From the NCBI GenBank assembly GCA_965222655.1, contig CBDCUP010000021.1, positions 1,178,001 through 1,242,000 on the forward strand: DNA of 64,000 bases, written 5' to 3'. Positions 34,949 to 44,016 of the stretch are shown piece by piece. The notes under the pieces were generated by a model that made no database searches, had not been told where the DNA came from, and worked only from the letters and a program-made list of their open reading frames with translations. How positions within the stretch are numbered: position 1 is the stretch's first letter; each line of letters starts with the position of its first letter. A program made the position numbers and the translations under genes. The DNA comes from CAUZIZ01 sp965222655 (GTDB lineage: Bacteria; Acidobacteriota; UBA6911; RPQK01; JAJDTT01).

Positions 34949-35738
34949 GGTATTGTCAGGTTAGGCCAGTGGCAGCGACAATCATCAGATGGAATCTCTA
35001 TATCGAGGCCATCGCTTTCCGTGTGAAAATCATCAGTCGTGCCGTCTGGCTCTACCACCGGTTCACACTTAGCCTTCGAGATGTCGAGGATCTGTTGGCG
35101 GAACGCGGTGTCATCGTTTCCTATGAAACCATTCGCTGTTGGTGTCTCAAATTCGGACCCCAGTACGCTCAGTCGATTCGAAAGAAGCGAGGTCAACTAG
35201 GCGACATCTGGCATGTTGATGAGTTGTTCGTGAGGATTCAAGGAAGACGGGTCTACCTGTGGCGAGCAGTTGATCAGGATGGCGATGTTCTCGACATTCT
35301 GGTGACCAAGCGCCGGGATAAACGAGCCGCTAAACGCAAGGTGTTGAAAAAACAAGGCCAACCTCCGTGGCAACTCATCACTGACAAGCTCAAGAGCTAC
35401 CCCGCAGCACATCGCGAAGTGTTCCCCTCAGTTGAGCATAAAACCGGTCAGTATGAGAACAACCGGGCTGAAGTTTCGCACCAACACACCCGAGAACAAG
35501 AGAGGCAGATGAGAGGGTTCAAATCAATCGAGCAGGCTCAACGATTCCTTTCTGTCCACGGTCCTGTTCAAAATCTGTTCCGGGTGGGTCGGAACCATCT
35601 CAAGGCAGTTCATCAGCGACTGCTTCGCGACAGAGCTTTTGCCTACTGGAGGGAGGCGACGTGTGTCCGCTGAGGAGGAGCAGGGCTGGGGTATATTCCG
35701 GTTCGGAATCGTCTGGCCAACATTAACTTGACAGCGCC
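34949..35738 (+). mobile_element. IS6 family insertion sequence
   Basis: A 790-bp element with ends GGTATTGTCAGGTTAGGCCA (left) and, reversed, GGCGCTGTCAAGTTAATGTT (right), imperfect inverted repeats of the GG-N3-TGTCA-N-GTTA type. The flanking octamers CTCTCCAC and CGATAAAC differ, so there is no target duplication; the left flank is a gene remnant and the right flank an IS110 remnant, which means the element has taken part in a rearrangement or cointegrate resolution. Confidence 0.85.
34969..35673 (+). CDS. IS6 family transposase
   Basis: A 234-residue DDE transposase, normal length for IS6/IS26 enzymes, which form cointegrates by replicative transposition. The catalytic Asp residues are in DIWHVDELFVRIQG and QLITDKLKSY, and the Glu in NNRAEVSHQHTREQERQMRG. 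The N-terminal helix-turn-helix LSLRDVEDLLAERGVIVSYE and IRCWC are typical. I start it at the GTG at 34969 just inside the left end; the frame is open upstream of the element but that is chance. No damage is visible, so it may be active and could act on the related ends of family 2 MITEs at 47.3 and 48.9 kb. Confidence 0.88.
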   Translation: MAATIIRWNLYIEAIAFRVKIISRAVWLYHRFTLSLRDVEDLLAERGVIVSYETIRCWCLKFGPQYAQSIRKKRGQLGDIWHVDELFVRIQGRRVYLWRAVDQDGDVLDILVTKRRDKRAAKRKVLKKQGQPPWQLITDKLKSYPAAHREVFPSVEHKTGQYENNRAEVSHQHTREQERQMRGFKSIEQAQRFLSVHGPVQNLFRVGRNHLKAVHQRLLRDRAFAYWREATCVR

Positions 35739-36365
35739 CGATAAACAGCAAAAGCCGGGGTCTCCAGAGCAATCGTCATCGCCAAGATCTTCCCCACTCG
35801 ATAGACGCTTTGTAGGAGTCGGAACTCCGGTTGCAGCCGCAGACTCTTGGCCACCTGGCCCTCCAGCCGCACGATCCACTCGCCTAAATGCCGGATCGTA
35901 CTCAGGCTACTCTCCAGGCTCAGCACCAGATGCGCATCGGAGAAATCCTTCCCGGCACGATCCAACTCCATCGACTTGATATCCGCTCCGCTCACTTTCA
36001 CACCCTGATGACGGGCGTAACAGGTTCTGAACCGACAACAGATGCGGGTTCGGTGGCGGACCCGATGCAGACGTTTGCGCAGCAGATCTCGTACCGCCCG
36101 AATCCCAGGAGGACAGATGTACCCGGTGGGAAGGATGCCCAGCGACATCAAATGAGCGATCCAGAAGGCCTCCTGCTCGTCCGAGCGGTGTTTGAGTGGC
36201 CCCTCATATTGCCGGAGGGCCGCGGTATTGACTAGCTGGACCTCGTCGCCCGCTTCCTGGAGCCCGCCCACCAGCCAGTACCAGTTGTAGGTCGATTCGA
36301 CTCCCACGGCTACCAGCTCCTCTCGATAGGGTTCCAACACTTGACTCCCCCCGGATCCGGGAGTA
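35739..36365 (-). pseudogene. IS110 family transposase, internal fragment
   Basis: The translation LEPYREELVAVGVESTYNWY, NTAALRQYEGPLKHRSDEQE and AFWIAHLMSLG match the DEDD domain of IS110 transposases (E in VEST, D in RSDEQEAFW), and PEFRLLQSVYRVGKILAMTI matches the start of the second, transposase-20-like domain. The first catalytic Asp at the N-terminus and the Ser-bearing C-terminal domain are both missing: the 3' side is cut by IS6 and the 5' side ends where the gene at 36369 begins. A dead remnant that predates the IS6 insertion. Confidence 0.8.
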
Positions 36366-36368
36366 GTC

Positions 36369-37904
36369 TTGGACTCAGCGACAATCCGTGTTTTCTGGCT
36401 CTTCTGTCTCGCGGCCCCTCTGGCAAGTCCAGAGCAGGAGGTCATCGTGCTGGGGCAGACTCTCACCAGACGGGACTGGCTACAAGAGACTTCATCCAGT
36501 GTACTGGCGGTGGTCCCAGCTCTTCTCCAGAGCCGCTGTGGGGTCACCCCTTCTCAGGGCCGAATCGAGAGCATCGAGCACAAAGGTCGACTCATTTCCG
36601 ATTGCAGCCTGGCCGGGGAGACTCGCCGGGACGACACCGTGCCCGCCCACCCCAATGGGATTCAGGTGAGCCGGGACCGCTGGCTCATCGTCTATGCCAC
36701 ACGCAGATTCCGGGGTAATGACGACGACGCCAGCATCGTCTTCCAGCTTCGCAAGGACGCGCCCGACGGCGACCTCATCAAAGAGGGCATGCTGGTTCCT
36801 TCCCACGACGAGTGGGATCCCTTGGGAGATGGGAGCCGCCACGTGAAACAACATGGTCACCCCGTGGCCTTCGGAGTTCCCCGAGGAGCTCGCATCGACG
36901 GCAAGCCTGCTCCCAGCGCCAACGTGTTCGTTCTCAAGTGGCGACAGGTGGCCCGGGTCCTGGATCACGAGAGGAACTACCTGGAGAACGCGAGCGCCCA
37001 CCCGGAGCTCAGAGCGCGCACCCATACGGTGGAGTGGCTCCAGTTTCGCCTCAACGAGCGGGAAGACGACATCGAGATCCTGAAGCCGGCTACCCGTCTG
37101 CGCCAGAGGGGTTACGAGGAGGGGTCGGCCTTCTGCAGTGCCCAGGGGGCCCGGCTCATGAACCAGGCCCTCGCCCAGGCGGTCCCCTTCAACCGGGACT
37201 GTACCCAGTGGGCCGACTGCAACCACTTCGATGGGCGCGTCGCCGCCCTGAAATACGAGTTCAACCCCCGTCTGGGGCTCTACGAGTGGGTCGAGATCGG
37301 ACCCTATCTCTTTGAGCCGGAGCGGCCCGTGAGCGAGGCCAGTCTGGCTCCCTGGGGAGGCGATTGGATCGTGGCTGCCCGGCGCGTCGGCCGCCCCGGT
37401 GTGGCCTGGGTGCGGACTCGGGATCCCTTCAGCGAGACCAGTACACCCGTGACTCCGGCGGTGCCCCCATCCCGGGGACCCTTGACCGCCTACACCTGTC
37501 CAGATGGAGTCCTGCGACTGTTCACCGGAGACGGGAGCATCTCCCCCCACGGCAATAACCGGGATCCCCTTTACTGCTGGGACATCGACCCCGATCGGGA
37601 CTTCAGTTCGGCCCACCGTCGGGTCATCTACGACAGCGTTGACGCCGGTCTCCCCATTCGCCCGGCCAGCTCTCCCAAGATCGACATGTGCAAGCTTCTT
37701 TCCCACTACCGGGAGACCCAGTACCTCCTCCACCGGGTCAGTGTCCGGTCCTTCAACCACCCCTACGTGGGAAGCCGGGGACTGGTTGCCGAGATTCCCA
37801 TCATCAACCAGGAGGAAAAGGCCAGTTGCGGAATCTACTGTGCCAAGATCACCTACAGGGAGAGATATCCCTCTCCCTGGGAGTTTCCCCAGGAGGAGAC
37901 ATGA
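36369..37904 (+). CDS. Uncharacterised beta-propeller-like protein
   Basis: A frame of 511 residues. The region from about residue 75 on looks like real protein: HPNGIQVSRDRWLIVYATRR, SIVFQLRKDAPDGDLIKEGM, HGHPVAFGVPRG, WIVAARRVGRPGVAWVRTRD, TAYTCPDGVLRLFTGDGSIS and GLPIRPASSPKIDMCKLLSH, repeated strands that fit a propeller of the sialidase or arabinanase kind. The first ~60 residues lack a good signal peptide and overlap the end of the IS110 remnant, so the true start may have been replaced; VFWLFCLAAPLASP could be a poor signal. I do not recognise the family. It is followed by the remnant of a family B gene. Confidence 0.6.
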   Translation: MDSATIRVFWLFCLAAPLASPEQEVIVLGQTLTRRDWLQETSSSVLAVVPALLQSRCGVTPSQGRIESIEHKGRLISDCSLAGETRRDDTVPAHPNGIQVSRDRWLIVYATRRFRGNDDDASIVFQLRKDAPDGDLIKEGMLVPSHDEWDPLGDGSRHVKQHGHPVAFGVPRGARIDGKPAPSANVFVLKWRQVARVLDHERNYLENASAHPELRARTHTVEWLQFRLNEREDDIEILKPATRLRQRGYEEGSAFCSAQGARLMNQALAQAVPFNRDCTQWADCNHFDGRVAALKYEFNPRLGLYEWVEIGPYLFEPERPVSEASLAPWGGDWIVAARRVGRPGVAWVRTRDPFSETSTPVTPAVPPSRGPLTAYTCPDGVLRLFTGDGSISPHGNNRDPLYCWDIDPDRDFSSAHRRVIYDSVDAGLPIRPASSPKIDMCKLLSHYRETQYLLHRVSVRSFNHPYVGSRGLVAEIPIINQEEKASCGIYCAKITYRERYPSPWEFPQEET

Positions 37905-37952
37905 ATCCCCGACTCTGGGTGACGAGCAGACCCTGTGGCAGGGTGAGGTCAG

Positions 37953-38344
37953 CCCGTGAACCGCCCGCTGGAGGTCGGGGACACACTGGTACTACTACTC
38001 AGGCAGCGCCACCACCATCGGGTTCTTCGAGGAATGGATCAGCGTACCCATGTTCACAGGCCTGGCCACCATCCGGCGCGACGGCTTTGTCAGTTTGAAG
38101 GTCGAGAAGGACTCCAGAGCCGGCTGGTTTACCACCATTCCCCTCCAGGCGACTGGCACGTCCCTGCAGCTGGAAATCAATGCCCAGGGATTGAGTGAAG
38201 CAGCGCCGTGATCCGAGACGGAGTGGCGGTGCCGGTGCTCTGGCCCTACGGCGGTCAGAACCTCAGCTTGCCCAGCGGAGAGTCTCTGCAGCTACGATTC
38301 CAGCTGGAGGGTAAAGCACGGCTCTACAGCCTTACCTTCAAGTG
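37953..38344 (+). pseudogene. Family B propeller, C-terminal relic with frameshifts
   Basis: Three frames together read NRPLEVGDTL / WYYYSGSATTIGFFEEWISV..RRDGFVSLKVEKDSRAGWFTTI / VIRDGVAVPVLWPYGGQN..LQLRFQLEGKARLYSLTFK. This matches the end of the family B proteins (DGFVS.. then RLSFRLDRHTRLYAFRF in the gene at 38580). Two frame changes (near 37986 and 38212) and the lack of any N-terminal part show that it is dead. 38345-38579 holds nothing that I can identify. Confidence 0.65.
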
Positions 38345-38579
38345 AACGAGGCGAGAAAGTTCGTGAAGGCTATCGTATTCCATTCCTCCAGACCGGTCAG
38401 ACTGATGGGCCTTCAGAAGAGAGAGGCACGGGATCTGAGCAGCATCCGATACCTGTCCCCCCGAAAAACTCCATCCAACTGGCTAGGAGGTGCAGTCTCG
38501 TGTTTCAGATTTTGGGTGCTCTTCCTGGGCAATCCCTAGGAGAGGGCCAGGCGCGCCATCCGGGTTATAGAACACCGAT

Positions 38580-40067
38580 TCAGGCCGAATGGAACCGAAA
38601 CGCGTAGAGACGTGTGTGACGATCCAGGCGGAAACTCAGTCGAACCGGTCGCCCCACCAGACTGGAGAGCGGAGACCCGGTCTTCCAGCGGACCTCGCCC
38701 CGAAGGAAATCGCCGATGAGCGGCTCACACTCCTCCTGGCGAAAACCCGGAATCGGGGAGCCGTCCTCAGCAAGCACGCCGACCCGCACTTGGCCGCCGG
38801 CTCCACAGTCTGCGTTCAGATGCAACCGTCTTCCCGAAAACAGCAGCGGTTTCGTGAGCAGGTGGCCGGGAGCCGAGCCCGACGTCTGAGCGAGCAGCCG
38901 ATGACGCAGGAACTTGACGCGACCGACGCCGCCCAGGTCGGGACGCCGCTCCCACTGTCCGTGACCCACGTCGAAACCACCATAGTACATCCAGATCTCA
39001 TCTCCTCTGGATATCATCCCCGCACCCATGTAGACCATGCGGCTGTCGAAGGCACCTTCCCTACCCGGACTCAGGAACGGCGTCCGGTCGGGTCTGTGCC
39101 AACGGATGCTGTCGCGGCTGGTTGCGAGCTGGATCTCGAGGTTGTCGGTATCGTGGTAGTAGGCGGCTGGAAAGAGCAGGTAGATGCCCTCGGCGAAGGG
39201 ATAGGGCCGGGCAGCTGAGTTGTACAGGTCCATTCCCAGGGGATCCAGCTCATCTGGTGCGAGCACTCTCTGAGGCTGAGGGAAGTCGCCAAAGGTCTCG
39301 CTTTCGGTACGGCTGATGCAGCGAATGGCTCCCCCTTTGAAGCGAGGGTACTGGTTGTCCCGCACAAAGCAGACATACTTCCTGAGCCTGGGATCGTAAT
39401 AACAGACATTGCAGGCATCGGTGTACCAGTCCATCAGAGGGCCGGGCCCTTTGGTCCAGTGGATCCCATCGGGAGACGACGCTCCTTCGATGGTGGGCCC
39501 CAGCCAATCGTGGACCCGTCCCCGATCCCGGAAAGTCATCCGGTATCCGTACCCCCGTTGCTTATCGCGTTCCCCGAAGACGCACTTGTAGCGTTCTCCC
39601 GGAGCCGCCGCCGGGTCCAGGAACACGCCTCCCGCATCCTGGATGGTGAGGACGATGTTGTTCTTCTTGCTGCCCTGAAACGAGGTTACCCCACAGGCCG
39701 GCTTGTCCCAGTGGGCGCCATCGTCCGACTCGGCATAGCAGAGGCGGCTGACTTCGCGGGGGTCACCCAGGGCGCAGCCGTTGTACCACATCCTCACCCG
39801 TCCCCCCTCCTGGGCAACCGAAACCCAGGCCCAGACCCCATTTCGGTCCGCCGGGCTGTCAGGTGATACCAATCTGATGTGGTCCGCTCGGGCCGGCGTG
39901 ACCCTGAGACGAAGCCCCCGTTTCCGCTCCACCAGATGATCGTCCAGGAGCAGCTGGGCTCGGTTTCCTACGTCCAACGGAGGTTGCTGAGGGGAGAGCC
40001 GCGTGAGCGCCAGGGGGCCGGCCGCCCCGGTGCTCAGGAAAACCCGACGATTGATTTCGAGACCCAT
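38580..40067 (-). CDS. Arabinanase-like secreted beta-propeller, family B member 3
   Basis: A 495-residue exported protein. The N-terminus MGLEINRRVFLSTGAAGPLA is a twin-arginine signal (NRRVFLS). The family opening LDVGNRAQLLLDDHLVERKR follows, then RMWYNGCALGDP, YAESDDGAHWDKPACGV, FQGSKKNNIVLTI, LQLATSRDSIRWHRPD-like strands, an IWMYYGGFDVGHG motif, and the end HLLTKPLLFSGRRLHLNADC...RLSFRLDRHTRLYAFRF. It is the most divergent of the four. Tat export suggests that it folds in the cytoplasm, perhaps with a metal. A GH43/GH32-type glycosidase role is inferred from the propeller pattern only. Confidence 0.82.
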   Translation of the reverse strand: MGLEINRRVFLSTGAAGPLALTRLSPQQPPLDVGNRAQLLLDDHLVERKRGLRLRVTPARADHIRLVSPDSPADRNGVWAWVSVAQEGGRVRMWYNGCALGDPREVSRLCYAESDDGAHWDKPACGVTSFQGSKKNNIVLTIQDAGGVFLDPAAAPGERYKCVFGERDKQRGYGYRMTFRDRGRVHDWLGPTIEGASSPDGIHWTKGPGPLMDWYTDACNVCYYDPRLRKYVCFVRDNQYPRFKGGAIRCISRTESETFGDFPQPQRVLAPDELDPLGMDLYNSAARPYPFAEGIYLLFPAAYYHDTDNLEIQLATSRDSIRWHRPDRTPFLSPGREGAFDSRMVYMGAGMISRGDEIWMYYGGFDVGHGQWERRPDLGGVGRVKFLRHRLLAQTSGSAPGHLLTKPLLFSGRRLHLNADCGAGGQVRVGVLAEDGSPIPGFRQEECEPLIGDFLRGEVRWKTGSPLSSLVGRPVRLSFRLDRHTRLYAFRFHSA

Positions 40068-40229
40068 CTCGATCCTCCCTCGATCCGATTGAATGCATCG
40101 TTGTTCGATCGAAAGCTGCTCCGCTGTCCCCGCGTCCAGGGCCGCCTACAGCAGGCCCCGGGCTGCGATCAACCAGGCCAGCAGATTGCGATGACGGGAC
40201 AGAGGCCTGGCGTCGCTGTCTGGCTTTCA

Positions 40230-40264
40230 GGGGGTCAGGGGTTCGAATCCCCTCAGCTCCGCCG
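40230..40264 (+). other. tRNA 3'-end fragment (possible attachment site)
   Basis: AGGGGTTCGAATCCCCT is a perfect T arm and is followed by CAGCTCCGCC, the 3' acceptor strand of a tRNA. A matching 5' acceptor (GGAGCTG), D arm and anticodon arm are not found upstream, so this is only a 3' fragment, as left by tRNA-targeted integration. An integrase relic starts 75 bp later. The rest of 40068-40338 holds no gene. Confidence 0.6.
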
Positions 40265-40338
40265 AACTTTAAGCCCCTATCTCCTTATAGGTTACAGCAA
40301 GAGGAACGTTAACGGGGTCAAGCCCCACAGATGCTGCA

Positions 40339-40686
40339 ACCGTGTCCGACTTTTCGGCCACCTTTCTTGAGGAGTACGCCAAGGTGTGGAGGAGGTCCTA
40401 GGATCGGTATGCGCTGTCCTTCCGAAGCCTCGACGAAAGAGCCCTAGGGGTGATCCCTCTCGCAGACTTCCGTCGTCAACACCTGCATCGTTATGTTCAG
40501 CGTCGAGTGAAGCAGGTCTCTCGAAATACGGCCAACCGGGACGTTGCAGCCCTACGGAAGATGCTCAGCTTCGCGGGCAAAGGCAAGGTTATTGATTCGG
40601 CAGATGGGAGGTTCATGAGCGTGCTGGGAGCCGTCTCCCCCATCGCTGTTGAGCCGTGCGGCGACCAGGTTATCTTGCTGCAGTGA
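40339..40686 (+). pseudogene. Tyrosine integrase, N-terminal relic
   Basis: The frame reads TVSDFSATFLEEYAKVWRRS, an in-frame TAG (40399-40401), then DRYALSFRSLDERALG, FRRQHLHRYVQRRVKQVSRN and TANRDVAALRKMLSFA: the SAM-like core-binding domain of phage-type integrases. The catalytic domain with its Arg, His and Tyr is missing; the match ends near 40595 where unrelated sequence begins. With the tRNA fragment just upstream this marks a former integrative element, now beyond repair. Confidence 0.75.
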
Positions 40687-40735
40687 TTTCCCCGTTTGCG
40701 TTTTGAACCTTGCTTCTGGCACTCTGGCTTCTACA

Positions 40736-41791
40736 ATGCGACCCTCGACATTAACTTCAAGAATCCCGGTTATCCTCTTAATGGTCGGCTCATTTTGGCT
40801 GCCCGCTCTCGGAGCTGATCCGCCGATAGTCGTAGAGAAGGTGGAGGTCAAAGGAATCTGGCACCATGGTGCACACAACGCCTTCACCGACCTGATCCGC
40901 TGGCGGGATCGCTTTTACTGTACTTTTCGAGAGGGATACCAACACGTTTCGTATGACGGCAAGATCCGTGTGCTGGTCTCTGAGGACGGAGAAACCTGGA
41001 AGCCAGCAGCTCTGTTTGTACTGCCCGGTTACGATCTGAGAGACCCGGAACTGGAGATTACCCCCGACGACAGACTCATGCTGCTGGGACTCGCCCGGTT
41101 GGAGCACGACCCACAGAACTCCACCGGCAGCTTTGTTTGCTTCACTGAAGATGGATGGAACTGGTCCCAACCCCAGATCGCGGTTGCGCCCGGAAGAATC
41201 CTGTGGCAAGCCACCTGGCACCGGGGAAAGCTCTATGGCTTTTCTGTTCCTGCTCCTGACGGACCCGATTGCCTCTCATTCCTCGAGAGCAGTAACGGCA
41301 CCAGCTTCCGGGTCGTGGCCGAAGAAGCCTACTGTAAGGACAAGCCCTCGGAAACCCATCTGGAGTTCGACGGTGATACCGCCTATGGCCTGGTTCGACG
41401 CGTACTGACGCTCAACGATGAGATGGGCAGGCGGAACAATGGCCCGGTTCTGCTGGTGGGTGAGCCACCCTACACCGATTGGAGCGCCCATGAACTGGGT
41501 CCCTGGTTCGAACCAATGGGAGGCCCCAGCATGGTGAAAACGCCCTACGGGTGGATCGCCGGAGGACGAATGCGCGAGGACCGTGCCGAGCGGACCTCGA
41601 GGATGACGCTGGCCTACCTGGACACAGAAAAGCGTAGCCTGTCCAAGCTCGTCCACCTACCGTCCAGTGGGGACAACTCCTACCCGGGCATGGTCTGGCA
41701 CGATGGGATCCTTTGGGTGAGCTACTATTCCAGCCACCGACAAGCCCAGACCCGGATCCATCTCGCCAAGGTCTGGCTCAGAGCCCGCTAG
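40736..41791 (+). CDS. Secreted sialidase-like protein, family D intact copy
   Basis: A 351-residue exported protein starting MRPSTLTSRIPVILLMVGSF, a signal peptide cut near ALGA. The mature part begins PPIVVEKVEVKGIWHHGAHN, then AFTDLIRWRDRFYCTFREG, the Asp-box-like VSEDGETWKP and FTEDGWNWSQ, DPELEITPDDRLMLLGLAR, ILWQATWHRGKLYGF, SETHLEFDGDTAYGLVRR and SYPGMVWHDGILWVSYYS. The pattern fits a sialidase/BNR-type propeller; FREG and the SETHLEF Glu are possible active-site parts, unproven. The upstream in-frame ATG at 40649 lies outside the duplicated block, while the copy at 59087 starts at the matching place, which supports 40736. It converges with the family A gene 5 bp downstream. Confidence 0.82.
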   Translation: MRPSTLTSRIPVILLMVGSFWLPALGADPPIVVEKVEVKGIWHHGAHNAFTDLIRWRDRFYCTFREGYQHVSYDGKIRVLVSEDGETWKPAALFVLPGYDLRDPELEITPDDRLMLLGLARLEHDPQNSTGSFVCFTEDGWNWSQPQIAVAPGRILWQATWHRGKLYGFSVPAPDGPDCLSFLESSNGTSFRVVAEEAYCKDKPSETHLEFDGDTAYGLVRRVLTLNDEMGRRNNGPVLLVGEPPYTDWSAHELGPWFEPMGGPSMVKTPYGWIAGGRMREDRAERTSRMTLAYLDTEKRSLSKLVHLPSSGDNSYPGMVWHDGILWVSYYSSHRQAQTRIHLAKVWLRAR

Positions 41792-41796
41792 CCCAT

Positions 41797-43296
41797 CTAG
41801 AAATCCCAGGCTGGAACGGGACTACCTGAAGAAATCACCTCCTCCAGATAGGCGCCCGTCTGGGCTGGTATGACAGCATCGTGATCTTCGACGTCCTCGT
41901 GGATCCGGTACCCCAGAACATTGTGCCACTTTCCGTCTGCCAGCTGGATGTTGGCGCTGGAGGGATGATCCACACGCCACATCGACCCTCCTGGAGGCGG
42001 ACCGAAATCAGCCCTGGGCTCGCGCGCCAGAATCGGTGCCTCCAGGCCCCTGCGATCTTTCGTCAGCGGCCAGAGGTAGAGTTTCTGCCGGGTCCAGCCC
42101 CCGCCCTTGATCCGTCCCTGGCTATCCCGGAAAAGCTTGAAGCGTTTGTCGATAGGGTCCGTGGGCACTAGATAGATGTTGGACGCGATGTAGGGGGTGC
42201 CATCCGCAGCCACATTCACCGTGATGGGAGCGATCGAAGTAAGGCCTCGAACATCAATGACCTTCTCCCAGGACTGAGCTCCATCCTGGGACCGCCACAC
42301 CTGGACCGCGTGGAGATCTTCCGGGCGGCCCGGCCGAACCGCGAAGAGCAGCGATCCATCTTGGTCTCTGACCAGAGTGCACTCTATCGAACCGTCGGGA
42401 GGGGTCACTGGAATGAAGGAAACCGGCAGCCACTTGTTTCCCTCACGGCTCCAACGCATCACTCCCGAGACGTTAGCCGTATCGCCCTGCTGCTGGGAAA
42501 CTGTCTCGAGCTTCCGACAGCTCATGCCCAGAATCAGGTCTGCTCCCGAGGGGATCGCGTTGTTGAGGCCCTCGTTGACCAGCAGCCAACCCGGGACCAT
42601 CTGCTCGGAGGGAACCTTGGCCGAATCGGTCATCTCCAAGCGGCTCCCGTCGTAGGAGAGCTGGAAGACCTCGTAGTACTGATAGTTCTCGGCTGATGTG
42701 AAACTGGCCCCATTGGGATGGTCGGTACCGGCCTTGCGCCTCGCCAGCGCCACGGACACACCAAAGCCGGTGCCGGCATGAGCATGGACAGATCCATCCG
42801 GATCTTTGGCCTGGAGGGGGATGAAGCCGCCACGCATGGGGTACTTCACCATGATCGCGGGTTGCCCTGGAGGGATCGAGTTGGGGTTGGGCTCGTCGTG
42901 ATTGCGCGTCAACACCAGGGCAGGTTCACTGGAGACCTGGCTGATGTCCCGGAACAGCACGACGTCATTCCCCACTTCATAATCACCGTGTCCCATTTTG
43001 TGCCCCATGACGCCGTTTCGGATACGCACGTTGAGGAAGCCGGCGCCGGTTTCGGGAGCCACCTGAAAGGGAAGGATCAGTCCATAGCGCCAGGGCTCTC
43101 CCTCAGGGACATCGGCGGGTATCCTGAAGTCGGGGCCCTCCGTGGTAGCGCCAGTAATCCCGTGTCCAGTGGCAGGGGCCGTCTCCCCTGTCTGATCTGC
43201 TGCGGGCTCGCATCCGACCGAAAGCATGAGGAAAGCTGCAGCCAGCAGAGCCGTGAGTCTTCCAGAACACTCGGGCAAGTTGAGATGATAAGACAC
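41797..43296 (-). CDS. Sialidase-like lipoprotein, family A member 2
   Basis: A 499-residue exported protein from the GTG at 43296 (GGGAGG ahead; the paralogue at 61601 uses the same place). The signal RLTALLAAAFLMLSVGC suggests a lipoprotein, though the residue 3 before the Cys is unusual. Family A motifs: YGLILPFQV, HAHAGTGFGVS, AIPSGADLILGMS, VRDQDGSLLFAVRPG, the Asp box QVWRSQDGAQSWEK, IAPITVNVAADGTPY, LWPLTKDRRGLEAPI, FGPPPGGSMWRVDHPS and AYLEEVISSG..AWDF. The extra KLFRDSQGRIKGGG loop sets it apart from members 1 and 5. It provides the intact reference for the MITE-split copy at 59768-61601. Activity unproven. Confidence 0.82.
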   Translation of the reverse strand: MSYHLNLPECSGRLTALLAAAFLMLSVGCEPAADQTGETAPATGHGITGATTEGPDFRIPADVPEGEPWRYGLILPFQVAPETGAGFLNVRIRNGVMGHKMGHGDYEVGNDVVLFRDISQVSSEPALVLTRNHDEPNPNSIPPGQPAIMVKYPMRGGFIPLQAKDPDGSVHAHAGTGFGVSVALARRKAGTDHPNGASFTSAENYQYYEVFQLSYDGSRLEMTDSAKVPSEQMVPGWLLVNEGLNNAIPSGADLILGMSCRKLETVSQQQGDTANVSGVMRWSREGNKWLPVSFIPVTPPDGSIECTLVRDQDGSLLFAVRPGRPEDLHAVQVWRSQDGAQSWEKVIDVRGLTSIAPITVNVAADGTPYIASNIYLVPTDPIDKRFKLFRDSQGRIKGGGWTRQKLYLWPLTKDRRGLEAPILAREPRADFGPPPGGSMWRVDHPSSANIQLADGKWHNVLGYRIHEDVEDHDAVIPAQTGAYLEEVISSGSPVPAWDF

Positions 43297-43439
43297 TTCC
43301 GTCCCTCCCAATCCGAAGCTTCAAAGGTGACTTCCTGACGCCGTCATGGCGTCTCCAATTCTCAAGATCTTACCTGCGCAGAATAGAATTTCACACCCCG
43401 CCACAGCTCAATCAGATGTCTCCTGATGCAGAAGTCCTC

Positions 43440-44015
43440 CTACCTTTCAGGAATCTGCTGAGAGTCAGCTGGCTCGGGTGGGTCCCCCAGGTGGCCGAGC
43501 ATTCTATGTACGTTGATAATAGCTCGATCTATTAGGCGTTCGGCGGCTCCGATTTCCAAGACGGTGGCCCAGCTGGCGCCCTGATGGACCCCATCACCGA
43601 CGGCATCCTGGATCGTAGGAAGATAGGCGAAATAGCCGTTGGAATAGCCGGCCAGGAAGGTGTCCATTTCGGGCAGCCGTGCCCGCCAGCTAAGCTGGAG
43701 GGCGATATAGGGCTCGCCTGCAAGCGTCGCCAGGGCAATCCTACGATTGATGACCACAGTGGTGATGGGAATCGACAAGTTGGGTGGCGGATATCCCAGA
43801 GGACGACCCGTGGTCAACCACTGGTGTAGTGTCGGTATGGCACCCATGGATCGCAGCTTCTCCAGATTCCACCGGAGCTTGAAGTCCATTTTCTGGTCGA
43901 TTACCTGAAGGTCTTCGGTCATCTGAGACCCAGTCTGGATCGATTGGGTGACCTTAACCACCTCACGACCCAGTTCCTGTCCCACTAGCCGGACCTCTCG
44001 CGCACCTGCCGCCAA
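43440..44015 (-). pseudogene. Neutral ceramidase, C-terminal remnant
   Basis: The last ~90 residues (NRRIALATLAGEPYIALQLS, MDTFLAGYSNGYFAYLPT, then AAERLIDRAIINVHRML) match the end of neutral/alkaline non-lysosomal ceramidases, where GEPF.E..L and GYANGY.GYIPT are conserved. The catalytic N-terminal domain is missing: the frame begins at the border of the long inverted-repeat element (44017), which evidently cut the gene or came with the break. The remaining 191 codons are open. The duplicated block at 61.7-62.0 kb does not contain this gene. Confidence 0.72.
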
Positions 44016-44016
44016 G

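Larger units (their letters stand above)
40695..43435 (+). repeat. Segmental duplication, original-like copy
   Basis: This block, with a sialidase-like gene facing a family A gene, is repeated in the same orientation at about 59045-61730. Similarity starts at TTTGCGTTTTGAACC (40695; 59046) and ends shortly after TCACACCCCGCCAC (43390; 61697), with further similarity in the inverted-repeat element at 44017-44170. In this copy both genes are intact. Confidence 0.85.

Noticed and set aside
40190..40264. Complete tRNA gene
   Set aside because: Only the T arm and 3' acceptor strand are present; no 5' acceptor, D arm or anticodon arm fits upstream.
43440..44015. Intact small gene of 191 codons
   Set aside because: It matches only the last part of neutral ceramidases and begins exactly at a repeat border, so it is a truncated remnant.
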